A stretch of 64,000 nucleotides of DNA from Spirochaetales bacterium (GCA_015075425.1 JABTUL010000001.1:496001-560000), one strand, 5' to 3'. Counted from the first letter of the stretch, positions 18,056 through 26,159 are shown. Translations and numbers: made by a program. Notes: a model not told the origin generated them from the sequence alone.

Positions 18056-18340
18056 CTAAAAAGGGAGCTTGAAATCGTCCGGTGCTTTTTTTACACAGCG
18101 TTCTACGCAATGGGGCTTCTGCAAATTGGCCTTCAGGCAAAGATCGGCTATGGAAGTCAGGATGCACTTCTGCGCCGCACCGCCGGCAACTGCGCCCTGT
18201 CTCAAGCAATCCACCGGTACTGTTTTGAGCGTATGTTCTGTCAACGCCTGGCAGCCGTCACCCATCGGGTAGAAGAAGATGGCTTTCTTACCACCACAGG
18301 AAAGAAGAAAAATAATCAGGACAGTGAGCAACCGGGACAT
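18056..18340 (-). CDS. Small cysteine-rich lipoprotein
   Basis: A 94-residue protein. MSRLLTVLIIFLLSCGGKK is a clear lipoprotein signal with the lipidated cysteine at residue 15. The short mature part has six more cysteines (GDGCQAL, PVDCLRQ, QKCILT, ADLCLK, PHCVERCVKK), suggesting disulfides in the periplasm or at the surface. No family recognised. The frame is open up to 18436, but the signal peptide sets the start at 18340. It sits between a small membrane protein and the MscS gene. Confidence 0.72.
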   Translation of the reverse strand: MSRLLTVLIIFLLSCGGKKAIFFYPMGDGCQALTEHTLKTVPVDCLRQGAVAGGAAQKCILTSIADLCLKANLQKPHCVERCVKKAPDDFKLPF

Positions 18341-18432
18341 GAGAGCATACTCAACGCGGCGATCTTTCCGGGCAACCGATTTTAGACCTTCCCTGTAGAA
18401 TTTATACCGGGTTGCGGTATCCGCGCATGATT

Positions 18433-18783
18433 TCAAAACATATTATGAAATTTTCGTAAAATATTGCTGAGGATACCAAAGGCAACGGTAAGAGCAGCAA
18501 AGCCCAGCATGGGGATGGCGTAGCTGTAGCGGCGCTGAAACAGCCGCACAGCGGACCAGACGGTCGCAACAGCCGATTGCACGACAAGAAGCAGAGGGAG
18601 GGCGTAGCCCACTTTCAACCAGAAAAGAGCGCGGGGTGACACTGCGCCAAACATGGACTGCGGTCCGATCACCTGGTTACGAATGAAGAGAAAGGCGAAC
18701 ACAAACAGTAAAGTGAGGGCGTAAATAGCATAGAGCAGCTTGAGGCGGTCTTTATACCAGGGTGCTTCCACAGCCCAGAACAA
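18433..18783 (-). CDS. Small membrane protein, unknown
   Basis: A 116-residue protein with three predicted membrane helices (LLYAIYALTLLFVFAFLFI, a middle GYALPLLLVVQSAVATVWSA, and AIPMLGFAALTVAFGIL). No family recognised. The likely start is a TTG at 18783, thirty bases after the TPM-domain gene, without a strong ribosome site. Its position between the TPM protein and envelope lipoproteins suggests an envelope role. Confidence 0.65.
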   Translation of the reverse strand: MFWAVEAPWYKDRLKLLYAIYALTLLFVFAFLFIRNQVIGPQSMFGAVSPRALFWLKVGYALPLLLVVQSAVATVWSAVRLFQRRYSYAIPMLGFAALTVAFGILSNILRKFHNMF

Positions 18784-18813
18784 ATGGCCCGCCCGGTGCC
18801 GGCAAGAAAATTG

Positions 18814-19770
18814 TTACCAGCTTCCGGAAGCACCACCCCCGCCAAAGCTTCCGCCACCGCCACTGTATGAGCCGCTGGATGAACTCGAGCTGCTCGATGA
18901 AGAACTGGAACTGGAAGAATAAGATCCGCTTGAACTGCTTGAAGAGTAACTGCTGGAACTTCCCGAGGAACTGTAGGACCCACCGGAGCCGCCTTCTTTG
19001 ATGATAGCAATGAGACCCAGAAGAAGGGTAATGCCCAGCCAGTAGATGGGGATGACAATCAGTGCTGGCCAGAAGTAGTCCGACCAGAAAGCAAGGGCAG
19101 TGATGGGGAATCCATAGAGGAGCGCCGGTAAGAGGTAGGCAAGGCCGGTGAAGTCCAGTAGCAGCAGGACCAGGCCCAGAACAACACAAACACCTATCCA
19201 GACATAGGAGAAAGTGGAGAATAGATCGCGCAACCGGTAGTGCTCCTGCTCCGCGAGGGATTCTTTTTCTGTGGCTTCCCTTTCTACATCCATGGGTAAT
19301 GGTTCTTTGCGGATCGCTGCCATGATAGCCGCTACTCCGGCATCGATCCCTTTTTCCATTTGCCCGGCGCGAAACTGCGGCACAATCGCTTCCTCGATAA
19401 TTTGCTTGCAGCGGGCATCCGGCAGAACACCTTCCAGCCCGTAGCCTACTTCTATTCGCAATTTACGATCATCGCGGGCAACCAGGAGGATCACGCCATC
19501 GTCTTTGCCCCGCCGCCCCACCTGCCAGGCCTCAGCCAGACGCATGCTGTAGGCTTCAATGGCTTCAGCCCCGGTTGTACCCAGAACAACCACGACGACT
19601 TCCGCTCCGGTCTCCTTCTGGAAGCTCGCCAGTTGCCCGGCCAGCTTTTCTTGGTAGTCGGCGCTCAGTGTATTTGTCTGGTCCACCACTCGACCCACGG
19701 GCGGCAGATTTTGGGAAAGCAGGGGCAGGCAGGTCAGTGCAATAAAGATCAGGGCAGAGCGGAGAGACAT
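18814..19770 (-). CDS. TPM-domain membrane protein with Ser/Gly-rich tail
   Basis: A 318-residue protein. It has a signal peptide (MSLRSALIFIALTCLPLLSQ), then a TPM_phosphatase/YgcG domain (VVDQTNTLSADYQEKLAGQL; GAEVVVVVLGTTGAEAIEAY; LRIEVGYGLEGVLPDARC). Two or three membrane helices follow around residues 190-260, and then a tail of almost pure serine, tyrosine and glycine ending SFGGGGASGSW. The Gly/Ser tail and final W are typical of YgcG-like proteins. Bacterial TPM domains have been linked to phosphatase activity or photosystem/respiratory complex repair; the role here is open. It is divergent from the SPFH gene across 82 bases. Confidence 0.88.
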   Translation of the reverse strand: MSLRSALIFIALTCLPLLSQNLPPVGRVVDQTNTLSADYQEKLAGQLASFQKETGAEVVVVVLGTTGAEAIEAYSMRLAEAWQVGRRGKDDGVILLVARDDRKLRIEVGYGLEGVLPDARCKQIIEEAIVPQFRAGQMEKGIDAGVAAIMAAIRKEPLPMDVEREATEKESLAEQEHYRLRDLFSTFSYVWIGVCVVLGLVLLLLDFTGLAYLLPALLYGFPITALAFWSDYFWPALIVIPIYWLGITLLLGLIAIIKEGGSGGSYSSSGSSSSYSSSSSSGSYSSSSSSSSSSSSSSSGSYSGGGGSFGGGGASGSW

Positions 19771-19781
19771 GAGACTTGGTG

Positions 19782-19798
19782 GGCGGCTGCAGGCCGCC
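19782..19798. promoter_or_regulatory. Inverted repeat in divergent promoter region
   Basis: GGCGGC, loop TGCAG, GCCGCC: a perfect six-base inverted repeat between the divergent TPM and SPFH genes, just beyond the TPM start codon. It could be an operator or a 5' UTR hairpin of the TPM transcript. Only the symmetry is observed. Confidence 0.3.
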
Positions 19799-19852
19799 GT
19801 CGACAACTTTTGAAAGACTTGACCGCGAGTCTCCCTGGCGGAAAGTCCTCTC

Positions 19853-20923
19853 ATGCTGGGCATTCGCTTTATCAAGACCAAACCCACCGATTATGTGCTG
19901 CTGTACAAGCGGGGACGGATCCGGGCCCGCGGCAATGGACTGAGTTTCTGGTACTATGAACCAACGACTTCCCTGGTTGTGGTCCCGGCCGATAGTCGGG
20001 ATATTCCTTTTATTTTTAAAGATATTTCAGCCGATTTTCAGGAAATCAACATTCAGGGTCAGTTGACCTACTGTGTGCAGGAGCCGGAAAAGCTGGCCGC
20101 CCTTCTGGATTTCACCATTGATAGTGCGGGCAAACCTCTGGGCGATGGTGTGGAGAAACTTGCAGCCCGCCTGACTAACCTTATCCAGGTGGTTTTGCGC
20201 GAGAAACTACAGAATATGGATCTGGCTGCGGCTCTATCTTCATCGCGAGAGCTGGTAGCCTTTGCTACGGAAAGGTTACAGAAACTCGATGCGGTCATGG
20301 CCATGGGGCTTTCCATTCTCGATTTTTCCCTGACCCGTCTATCGCCCACCCCGGATATGGCCAGGGCTCTGGAGTCCGGTACCCGGGAAAAATTACTGCA
20401 ATCAGCAGATCAAGCCATCTATGAAAGAAGAAATTTTGCTGTGGAGCAGGAAAGGCTCATTAAAGAAAACGAATTGCGAACGGCCATCGCCGTGGAGGAA
20501 AAGAACCGTCAGATTCGCGAAGAACAGATGAACATCGAAATTGCTGTAGCCGAAAAACAAGCGCTCTTAATGAAAAAGCAGCTGGAGGCGCAGGCGGAGG
20601 AAGCACGTCAGCAGGCTGCCATCCAGAGACAAAAATTGATGGATGCCATTGAGCGCGAAGCGGAACGCAAGAGGCTTGTGGATGCGGAAGCCCTCAATCA
20701 GTCGGTTCTTTCGCAGGCGCGTGCGGACAGCATGCGAAAGGAGCTGGGTGCCCTGCGTGAAATTCCGCTGGATATACTGGGTGTGCTGGCAGCCAACCAG
20801 ATGGATTCTCGTGATTTCGTGAGCAAGGCCTTTGCTGATCTGGCAAAGAATGCGCAAAAAATCGGAACGCTCAACATCACTCCGGATCTGTTGCATTCCC
20901 TGATGGAATCCGATCGTGCCTGA
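19853..20923 (+). CDS. SPFH/band 7 protein without obvious membrane anchor
   Basis: A 356-residue protein. The SPFH domain begins almost at the N-terminus (TDYVLLYKRGRIRARGNG, then SRDIPFIFKDISADFQEI) and includes a LREKLQNMDL segment. A long Glu/Ala/Arg-rich coiled coil follows at about residues 180-300. There is no hydrophobic N-terminal helix, unlike stomatin, so it may bind membrane peripherally. GGAAAG precedes the start. The stop overlaps the next start (ATGG/TGA), coupling it to an NAD-kinase-like protein. It is divergent from the TPM gene. Confidence 0.9.
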   Translation: MLGIRFIKTKPTDYVLLYKRGRIRARGNGLSFWYYEPTTSLVVVPADSRDIPFIFKDISADFQEINIQGQLTYCVQEPEKLAALLDFTIDSAGKPLGDGVEKLAARLTNLIQVVLREKLQNMDLAAALSSSRELVAFATERLQKLDAVMAMGLSILDFSLTRLSPTPDMARALESGTREKLLQSADQAIYERRNFAVEQERLIKENELRTAIAVEEKNRQIREEQMNIEIAVAEKQALLMKKQLEAQAEEARQQAAIQRQKLMDAIEREAERKRLVDAEALNQSVLSQARADSMRKELGALREIPLDILGVLAANQMDSRDFVSKAFADLAKNAQKIGTLNITPDLLHSLMESDRA

Positions 20924-21846
20924 TGGATTTTGAGCGCATTGTAGTCGTCACGCGCAAGTCCAGGCTACGGGAAAGCATTCAGCGTTTCAATACCGTGCGT
21001 CAGGCCCGCTTCGTGATCGAAAGTCGCGGTCACTCCTTTCAGGATTATGAACTCGAAGAGTCCAACTACCAGAGGTCCAGGCAGACGGTAATGCAAAGTT
21101 TGCCGGCGGGAGTCAAGTTTCAGGTCATTGACCGTTCGTATTTATCGGACTTTCTGTTTTTGCCCGCGGATCTGATTTTAGTGCTGGGCCAGGATGGGCT
21201 GGTTGTGAATACAGCCAAATATCTAAAGAGCCAGCGGGTCATTGCGGTGAACCCCGACCCGGAACGATTTGACGGAATACTGCTTCCTTTTGTCCCGGAG
21301 GATTTGCCCGGGCTATTTGCTCTCATGCAGAACCGGAAGCCGCCGGAGCGCACGATCAGCATGGCAGCGGTTAAAGTCAATGACGGACAGGAGATGCTGG
21401 CCTTCAACGATTTCTTTGTGGGCCCCAGATCGCATACCAGTGCTCGTTATACGATTTCTTTTCATGAACAGAAAGAAAGACAGAGTTCTTCGGGTATTAT
21501 CATCTCCACGCCGGCTGGATCTACGGGCTGGCTCAGCTCCCTGTGGAATATGGCCCGCGGAATTTCGGGGCAGCAGTCTCTCGAGAATGTCTCACTGCAG
21601 TGGGAAGATCGTCGACTGATCTTTGCTGTTCGCGAGCCCTTCCTCAGCAAATGGAGCCAGGCAAATATCGTAACCGGAGAAATCCAGGAGGAAGAGACCC
21701 TGGTTGTGGAAAGTCATATGGCTGAAGAAGGCGTGATCTTTTCTGACGGAATTCTGGAAGACTACATCGAATTCAATTCCGGTGCCACGGCTCATTTTAG
21801 CCTGGCGGACCGCAGGACGATCCTCCTTACCCGCGAAACCCGCTAA
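20923..21846 (+). CDS. NAD-kinase-like protein coupled to SPFH
   Basis: A 307-residue protein resembling the NAD kinase/diacylglycerol kinase fold. The GGDG signature appears as LGQDGLVVNTAKYL and the C-terminal motif as IIISTPAGSTGWLSS (canonical DGxxxSTPTGSTAY). The middle N-E/D element is AFNDFFVG. The second glycine of GGDG is Q, and the usual DG before the STP motif is SG, so substrate or metal binding may differ from true NAD kinases. It overlaps the SPFH gene by one base. It may instead phosphorylate another nucleotide or lipid. Confidence 0.82.
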   Translation: MDFERIVVVTRKSRLRESIQRFNTVRQARFVIESRGHSFQDYELEESNYQRSRQTVMQSLPAGVKFQVIDRSYLSDFLFLPADLILVLGQDGLVVNTAKYLKSQRVIAVNPDPERFDGILLPFVPEDLPGLFALMQNRKPPERTISMAAVKVNDGQEMLAFNDFFVGPRSHTSARYTISFHEQKERQSSSGIIISTPAGSTGWLSSLWNMARGISGQQSLENVSLQWEDRRLIFAVREPFLSKWSQANIVTGEIQEEETLVVESHMAEEGVIFSDGILEDYIEFNSGATAHFSLADRRTILLTRETR

Positions 21847-21865
21847 AGGCCGGATAAGAGTTCTG

Positions 21866-22408
21866 TCACTGCTTTTCTAAAAGGGCTTTCAGGTTAGAAA
21901 GACCATCGGCCAGGGAGCTTCCCAGCAACCCTTCCATGTCCATAAAGAACAGCATCAGGTTCATAGGAACTTTCATGGATCCGTGAAAACCCCATTTCAG
22001 TCGAGTGCTCTGCTGATCGGGTGACTCGAAAGTCATGTAGGCATGGTCCTGGGCCTCAAAGGGCTCAAAGAAACGCAGCTCGAAATCAATCCTTTTATTG
22101 GTCTCAATGGCTTTGATTTCCTGTTCGCCCCGACCCACATCAGGGTTCTGGCTGTCCCAGCTCTGGACTGCTCCGACGGTACCGTCCGTTCCCCGGAAGT
22201 CTTTCTTCATGGCCGGATCCATGCGAGCCCACACGCTGTAGTTGTCCTGGTTTTTCAGGAAGCGGACGTACTCAAAAACCTGTGCTACCGGCTTCTGGAT
22301 GACAATTTCGCGTTCCACCCGATATTCCTTTCTGGATACCAGAGCTATGCCAAGGACTACGACAAGGGTGCCAGCGATCGCTGCACCGGCGAACTTCAGG
22401 ATCTTCAT
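21866..22408 (-). CDS. Membrane-anchored SRPBCC family protein
   Basis: A 180-residue protein. It has an N-terminal hydrophobic segment (AAIAGTLVVVLGIALVS) followed by a Bet v1/START-like domain beginning YRVEREIVIQKPVAQVFEYV. The domain continues with WARMDPAMKKDFRGTDGTVG and RLKWGFHGSM. Single-helix-anchored SRPBCC proteins of this kind are common and of unknown function. It is convergent with the NAD-kinase-like gene and divergent from the first lipase. Confidence 0.87.
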   Translation of the reverse strand: MKILKFAGAAIAGTLVVVLGIALVSRKEYRVEREIVIQKPVAQVFEYVRFLKNQDNYSVWARMDPAMKKDFRGTDGTVGAVQSWDSQNPDVGRGEQEIKAIETNKRIDFELRFFEPFEAQDHAYMTFESPDQQSTRLKWGFHGSMKVPMNLMLFFMDMEGLLGSSLADGLSNLKALLEKQ

Positions 22409-22621
22409 GATAGGTGCACAACATTGGCTGTTCCCTGGCTGGCAAGAAAAAAGGATACTGAGTAGCCTTAAAAGCTACTGCGTTTGGTGCGCTGCAAAGT
22501 GGCGCCGCGTCAGAAAATTTTCCGGCGCCGGATACGCATTGGCTTGACAGATTTTCTCCAGGAGCCCTCACTTTCCTCCAGTATATCCTTTCCCGGACGG
22601 GGAAGGACAGGAGCAAGAGAT
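22409..22621. promoter_or_regulatory. Divergent control region upstream of the first lipase
   Basis: The longest gap in the window. It holds a nested palindrome: GGCGCCG (22501-22507) and CGGCGCC (22523-22529) flank GAAAATTTTC (22513-22522). Ten bases further on is TTGGCTTGACA (22539-22549), whose TTGACA is a perfect -35 hexamer; no convincing -10 is found at 16-18 bases. The same 11-mer precedes the second lipase at matched distance from its start. A good AGGAG (22609-22613) lies eight bases before the lipase ATG. Confidence 0.5.
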
Positions 22622-23872
22622 ATGTATCTCAAAAGTTTCATGCGTTCCGGTCTGGCGCTGGCCATCATGGTCATAGCCCCGACCACCCTTATGGCGGGCA
22701 AATGTTTCGTGTTTGTACACGGGCACAGAACTGCCAAACCAACACATACACAAATTTACAATGGCCAGGTGGACAACTGCTGTGGCGACGATTCCAGCTA
22801 CTGGTTTGTAGATGGTTCGCTTTCCAATAGCGATTTCATTGGCGATGGCAGCATCGTCGGTGCCGTCACTCCCTACAGCCAGACCGATTCTACCAAGAAT
22901 CGTTACTTTGTTGTGGCCTGGAATCCCCTCAACTACTACTGGGTCGGTGCTGTCGAAGTGGCCCATCAGATCAACAGGGCACTGGCCGGTGGCTCAGCCA
23001 ATGGCGATGGTCGTGGCAAGTATTGTCTGGCAACAGACGATGTGTACATCGTTTCGCATAGCATGGGCGGTCCCACCACGGACTACGTCCTGGGCAACGG
23101 TGCCACAACAGATCCTAACTATAACTATTGCACCACAACAAGTGGCTGGGTAATGGGACCGGGATACAATGATGAAACGGTCAATCCGGGTTTCGATGCC
23201 GATACCACCAACAATAAGTACTGTGGGAACTTTTCCGCTATCCGTAACAATACCCGGCTGAAACGACATATTTCATTGCAGGGTGCTCATCGCGGCACAG
23301 AAGTGGCCAACGCGATCTGCGGTGTTGGTCCCTATGATGGCGCAGCTTCCGTGATGGCCTGGCTTGTCGGCATGTTCTCGAGCACCACCTGCGATAATGG
23401 AACCATGTCACTGACAACTGGCTACTCTTCCCATCAGTACCTCAATTCGCCGTCCAAAACCACGCGCCTCATTGTCGGCTATGAAGCGATCGTGGGACCC
23501 AGCGCTTCCCTTTGCGGTGAAGACGATGGCGTTCTGGAGTATGGCAGCACTCTGGCCTCGAACACGGCGGACATCACTTCCACCTGCTTCAATACCACCA
23601 GCCTGCCGCTCAATACGGCCAAGATGGAATCGGCAGGGATTGCTAACTGCGACCAGTCTCATGAAGATCATGACGAAGGACGCAACGGCAATGATAAAGA
23701 TTCGCGCAAAGCCACAAAGGGCGGCAATACGCTGGGCTCCTGCTGGTCCGGCGATCCGGCCCATGGCACTACAGTGCGGTCGTCCATGAGTTCTGCTCAG
23801 ATGGTTCGCTGTGCCTTTGGCGATGGGGTTTGTGCCGGTTCTGGATCTTACAGCCTGAACTCGGCTCGCTAA
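22622..23872 (+). CDS. Secreted lipase/esterase-like serine hydrolase 1
   Basis: A 416-residue exported protein. The signal peptide is MYLKSFMRSGLALAIMVIAP with cleavage near LMAGK. The mature enzyme opens with a strand and His-Gly oxyanion loop (CFVFVHGH, about residues 28-35). The nucleophile elbow is VSHSMGG with Ser147. A later GEDDGVLEYGS could supply the acid residue and DQSHEDHDEG the histidine. At least a dozen cysteines, including an adjacent pair, point to disulfides. It resembles triacylglycerol-lipase-like alpha/beta hydrolases. It is closely related in layout to the hydrolase at 25228. Confidence 0.83.
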   Translation: MYLKSFMRSGLALAIMVIAPTTLMAGKCFVFVHGHRTAKPTHTQIYNGQVDNCCGDDSSYWFVDGSLSNSDFIGDGSIVGAVTPYSQTDSTKNRYFVVAWNPLNYYWVGAVEVAHQINRALAGGSANGDGRGKYCLATDDVYIVSHSMGGPTTDYVLGNGATTDPNYNYCTTTSGWVMGPGYNDETVNPGFDADTTNNKYCGNFSAIRNNTRLKRHISLQGAHRGTEVANAICGVGPYDGAASVMAWLVGMFSSTTCDNGTMSLTTGYSSHQYLNSPSKTTRLIVGYEAIVGPSASLCGEDDGVLEYGSTLASNTADITSTCFNTTSLPLNTAKMESAGIANCDQSHEDHDEGRNGNDKDSRKATKGGNTLGSCWSGDPAHGTTVRSSMSSAQMVRCAFGDGVCAGSGSYSLNSAR

Positions 23873-23896
23873 GAAAAAGAAAAAAATTCAGCTGAT

Positions 23897-23925
23897 AAAA
23901 GGCGCACATTTGTGCGCCTTTTTTT
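23897..23925 (+). terminator. Strong intrinsic terminator after lipase 1
   Basis: AAAAGGCGCACA, loop TT, TGTGCGCCTTTT followed by further T: a perfect twelve-base-pair stem and U-tract. It lies between the lipase and its anchored partner, only 35 bases before the partner's start, so it should strongly reduce readthrough. Confidence 0.88.
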
Positions 23926-23959
23926 ATAGCACGACGGTCTGCTGAAAAAGGAAAACTGC

Positions 23960-25081
23960 ATGAATGCAAATAATCGCAATATTTTCTTGATGGGGGCTGT
24001 CCTCGCCCTTGTTCTCATCATTGTACTGGTCTATGTGGTCTGGCCGCAGTCAGAAGAAGAGAAGCGCGCTGAAAGTGAAAAAATAGAAAAGGAACTGCGC
24101 GCAGAACATGGAGTGACAGAGTTTGAAGACGAAGAAGTCGATTCCGTGAATGCCGCCATCAATCCGCGCGCCATTGAACTGGCAGAGGCCGCCGACTATC
24201 GCGAGCGGGCCCGCTGGCCCGAATTCGCCTATCCAATCATCGAGGGCAACGATCCGCTGGCCAATGAGTTGACTGTCGGGAAGTCCGCGCGGCGGATCAA
24301 AGACAACCCTTACATCATGGTTCACTATCTGGACCAGTATCACTTTCGGCCTGATGAACCGATTGTCATCCACGCATACCTTCTTGATTCCAAAAACGAA
24401 AAGGTGCCTTTTCATGGTATCCAGGCTGTCCTCACCGAGCGTGGCGTGGAGTCGAAGGTCTTTGATTCTCGCGACATGAAGGACGATGGCGGCCAGGATG
24501 ACACGGCCGGGGATTTGATCTACACGGCAGCCCTGACCCTGCCAGGAGATCGCCGCGGCCCGGACGTTTCTCCGCATGGCTACCCGGTGATGATCCGGGC
24601 AACAACGCCGCGCGGCCCCATGGGGGCCATGCAGCTCGCTCACGTAGGCTGGCTCAACTTAAAACACACGGGGAAATTTTCCGATCGCCTGGTTACCGAT
24701 GCCCGGGGCAATCATCTGGAGGTCACCACCGAGTTTACCGTAGAAAAATGGGGCAACTACCATGTTCAGGCAAGCGTTTATGCTGCTGACGGAACGGCCA
24801 TCGGCTGGGCCCAGAACCGGGTGGCTCTGGCTGCCGGAACCCACCCCGTGTCCCTTACTTTCTACGGGCTCATGTTCTGTGAGAAGAAGATCCCCGGTCC
24901 CTATATGCTGCGGAATTTTGCCTATTCCAACGTATCGGAGATGCCCAACGTGCGCTCCAATCTGATCAACCCCGGCTATTCGACAGCGGCCTACCCCTAC
25001 ACGGAATTTAGCTGCCAGGGTTACGGTGATCCTACCTTCACCCGAATGGCTGAAGAAATGGAAAAGGGATCCGGGCAGTAA
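23960..25081 (+). CDS. Membrane-anchored lipase-partner protein P1
   Basis: A 373-residue protein. A short cytoplasmic N-terminus and one membrane helix (FLMGAVLALVLIIVLVYVVW, about residues 9-28) lead to a charged helical linker. After this comes an Ig-like domain with DDGGQDDTAGDLIYTAAL, resembling choice-of-anchor-X type domains. The C-terminal beta domain is WGNYHVQASVYAADG...LAAGTHPVSLTFYG...GPYMLRNF. That C-terminal domain is shared with the products at 26174 and 27333. Topology and position after a lipase resemble lipase-specific foldases, but no Lif motif is visible. AAGGA precedes the start. Confidence 0.75.
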   Translation: MNANNRNIFLMGAVLALVLIIVLVYVVWPQSEEEKRAESEKIEKELRAEHGVTEFEDEEVDSVNAAINPRAIELAEAADYRERARWPEFAYPIIEGNDPLANELTVGKSARRIKDNPYIMVHYLDQYHFRPDEPIVIHAYLLDSKNEKVPFHGIQAVLTERGVESKVFDSRDMKDDGGQDDTAGDLIYTAALTLPGDRRGPDVSPHGYPVMIRATTPRGPMGAMQLAHVGWLNLKHTGKFSDRLVTDARGNHLEVTTEFTVEKWGNYHVQASVYAADGTAIGWAQNRVALAAGTHPVSLTFYGLMFCEKKIPGPYMLRNFAYSNVSEMPNVRSNLINPGYSTAAYPYTEFSCQGYGDPTFTRMAEEMEKGSGQ

Positions 25082-25128
25082 ATGGAATGCCCTGGTGCGC
25101 TCTTTGTAGCCCGGGCCCGGCCGGGTAA

Positions 25129-25149
25129 AAAAAAGCCGACTGTTGGCTT
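25129..25149. promoter_or_regulatory. Inverted repeat overlapping the lipase 2 promoter
   Basis: AAGCC, spacer GACTGTT, GGCTT: an imperfectly short inverted repeat whose right arm runs into the TTGACA hexamer. It is placed where a repressor could block the -35 element. No equivalent left arm is present upstream of lipase 1. Confidence 0.3.
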
Positions 25150-25176
25150 GACAACAGAAAACAGGACTGCGATAGT
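25148..25176 (+). promoter_or_regulatory. Sigma-70-type promoter of lipase 2
   Basis: TTGACA (25148-25153), 17-base spacer, GATAGT (25171-25176; four of six match TATAAT), 80 bases before the ATG. The -35 lies in the 11-mer TTGGCTTGACA also found upstream of lipase 1. Confidence 0.6.
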
Positions 25177-25227
25177 GTCCCGTCTGCCTGCGGGCAGTCA
25201 TGCGAAAATCTATTGGGGGTAAAACTT

Positions 25228-26100
25228 ATGAAAAAACTGGCCCTTCTGGCAGCCATGGCGCTGTCCTTCAGCCAGATCTCCGCTGTGACTACGATTTATG
25301 TTCACGGCTTCCATTTTTCCGTTCAGAAAACGGAAACAGCAAAGAATTGTCAGGGTGCCACTACCTGTACCAGCTACTGGGGACAGCAGGATAATAGCAC
25401 ACCGGTCGTTTTTGTGGGCTATGACGGACGATTTGATCCAACTGTTTTTAATTCGGATCGCGGCGTTCCACGCCTGCTTTCCATGCTCAATACCTACTGC
25501 CGCCGCGATCAGGGCAAGTCCTGCCGCATTGTGAACCATTCCATGGGTGGCCTGGTGAGCGGATACACGATAGCCAAATACAACCGCACAGGAACCTACA
25601 ATATTCACTATGTGTCTTCCCTGGTTTCCGCTGAAGGTGGCTCTGAACTGGCCAACATTGGTTCGCCCGTGCTGCAAACACTCAATGCCATTACCCTGGG
25701 GCTTTCTAACTATTTTCTGAACTTCCCGGACGCGGTTCGCATCCTGCGCACCAGCGCTGCTCGTGGATCTTACGATCACAATGCCAGCAACGGAACTCCC
25801 TTCTACCACATTGCCGGAAACACTCCTTTTCCCTGGTATCTGGGCTTTGTGAACTGGGTATTTCCTGGCCGTCATGACACCGTAGTAGCCATGCACACTA
25901 CCTGCAGCTACAGGGAGATCAAAGATTACTCGCGCTGCGGTGGAGAGAGCATTACTACCGGGGCCCTGTGGTGGAAGAAAACTACCAAATACTACACGCA
26001 CAGTAACCATCATGCCCATCCGCGTCATTCAGCCGGCGGCGTGAACGTAAAGCATCTGGAATTTCCGAACGTAAGCAGCATGGTCAAATCCAGTCTGTAA
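25228..26100 (+). CDS. Secreted lipase/esterase-like serine hydrolase 2
   Basis: A 290-residue exported protein. The signal peptide is MKKLALLAAMALSFSQISA. The mature part begins VTTIYVHGFHF (oxyanion strand/loop) and has the nucleophile elbow IVNHSMGGLVSG with Ser105. RHDTVVAMH lies in the C-terminal third and a histidine cluster is near the end. Cysteines at CQGATTC, TYC and KSC suggest disulfides. It is shorter than the hydrolase at 22622 but follows the same plan. GGGGGT precedes the ATG. It probably hydrolyses lipids or esters outside the cytoplasm and feeds fatty acids to beta-oxidation. Confidence 0.83.
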   Translation: MKKLALLAAMALSFSQISAVTTIYVHGFHFSVQKTETAKNCQGATTCTSYWGQQDNSTPVVFVGYDGRFDPTVFNSDRGVPRLLSMLNTYCRRDQGKSCRIVNHSMGGLVSGYTIAKYNRTGTYNIHYVSSLVSAEGGSELANIGSPVLQTLNAITLGLSNYFLNFPDAVRILRTSAARGSYDHNASNGTPFYHIAGNTPFPWYLGFVNWVFPGRHDTVVAMHTTCSYREIKDYSRCGGESITTGALWWKKTTKYYTHSNHHAHPRHSAGGVNVKHLEFPNVSSMVKSSL

Positions 26101-26128
26101 TCGGAAGAACCGGAAAGATTGATTTTGG

Positions 26129-26159
26129 AAGAGCGAAGCTGCGAGGCTTCGCTCTTTTT
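26129..26159 (+). terminator. Intrinsic terminator after lipase 2
   Basis: AAGAGCGAAGC, loop TGCGAG, GCTTCGCTCTT then TTT: an eleven-base-pair stem and U-tract. As after lipase 1, it lies between the hydrolase gene and its anchored partner, ending fifteen bases before the partner's start. Confidence 0.85.

Noticed and set aside
18740-19001. Repetitive Glu/Leu/Pro frames opposite the TPM gene tail
   Set aside because: They are only the complement of the Ser/Gly-coding repeat.
25110-25136. GC-rich hairpin plus A-run after P1 as terminator
   Set aside because: On the plus strand it is followed by A, not T; on the minus strand the T-run would precede the hairpin, so neither direction fits an intrinsic terminator.
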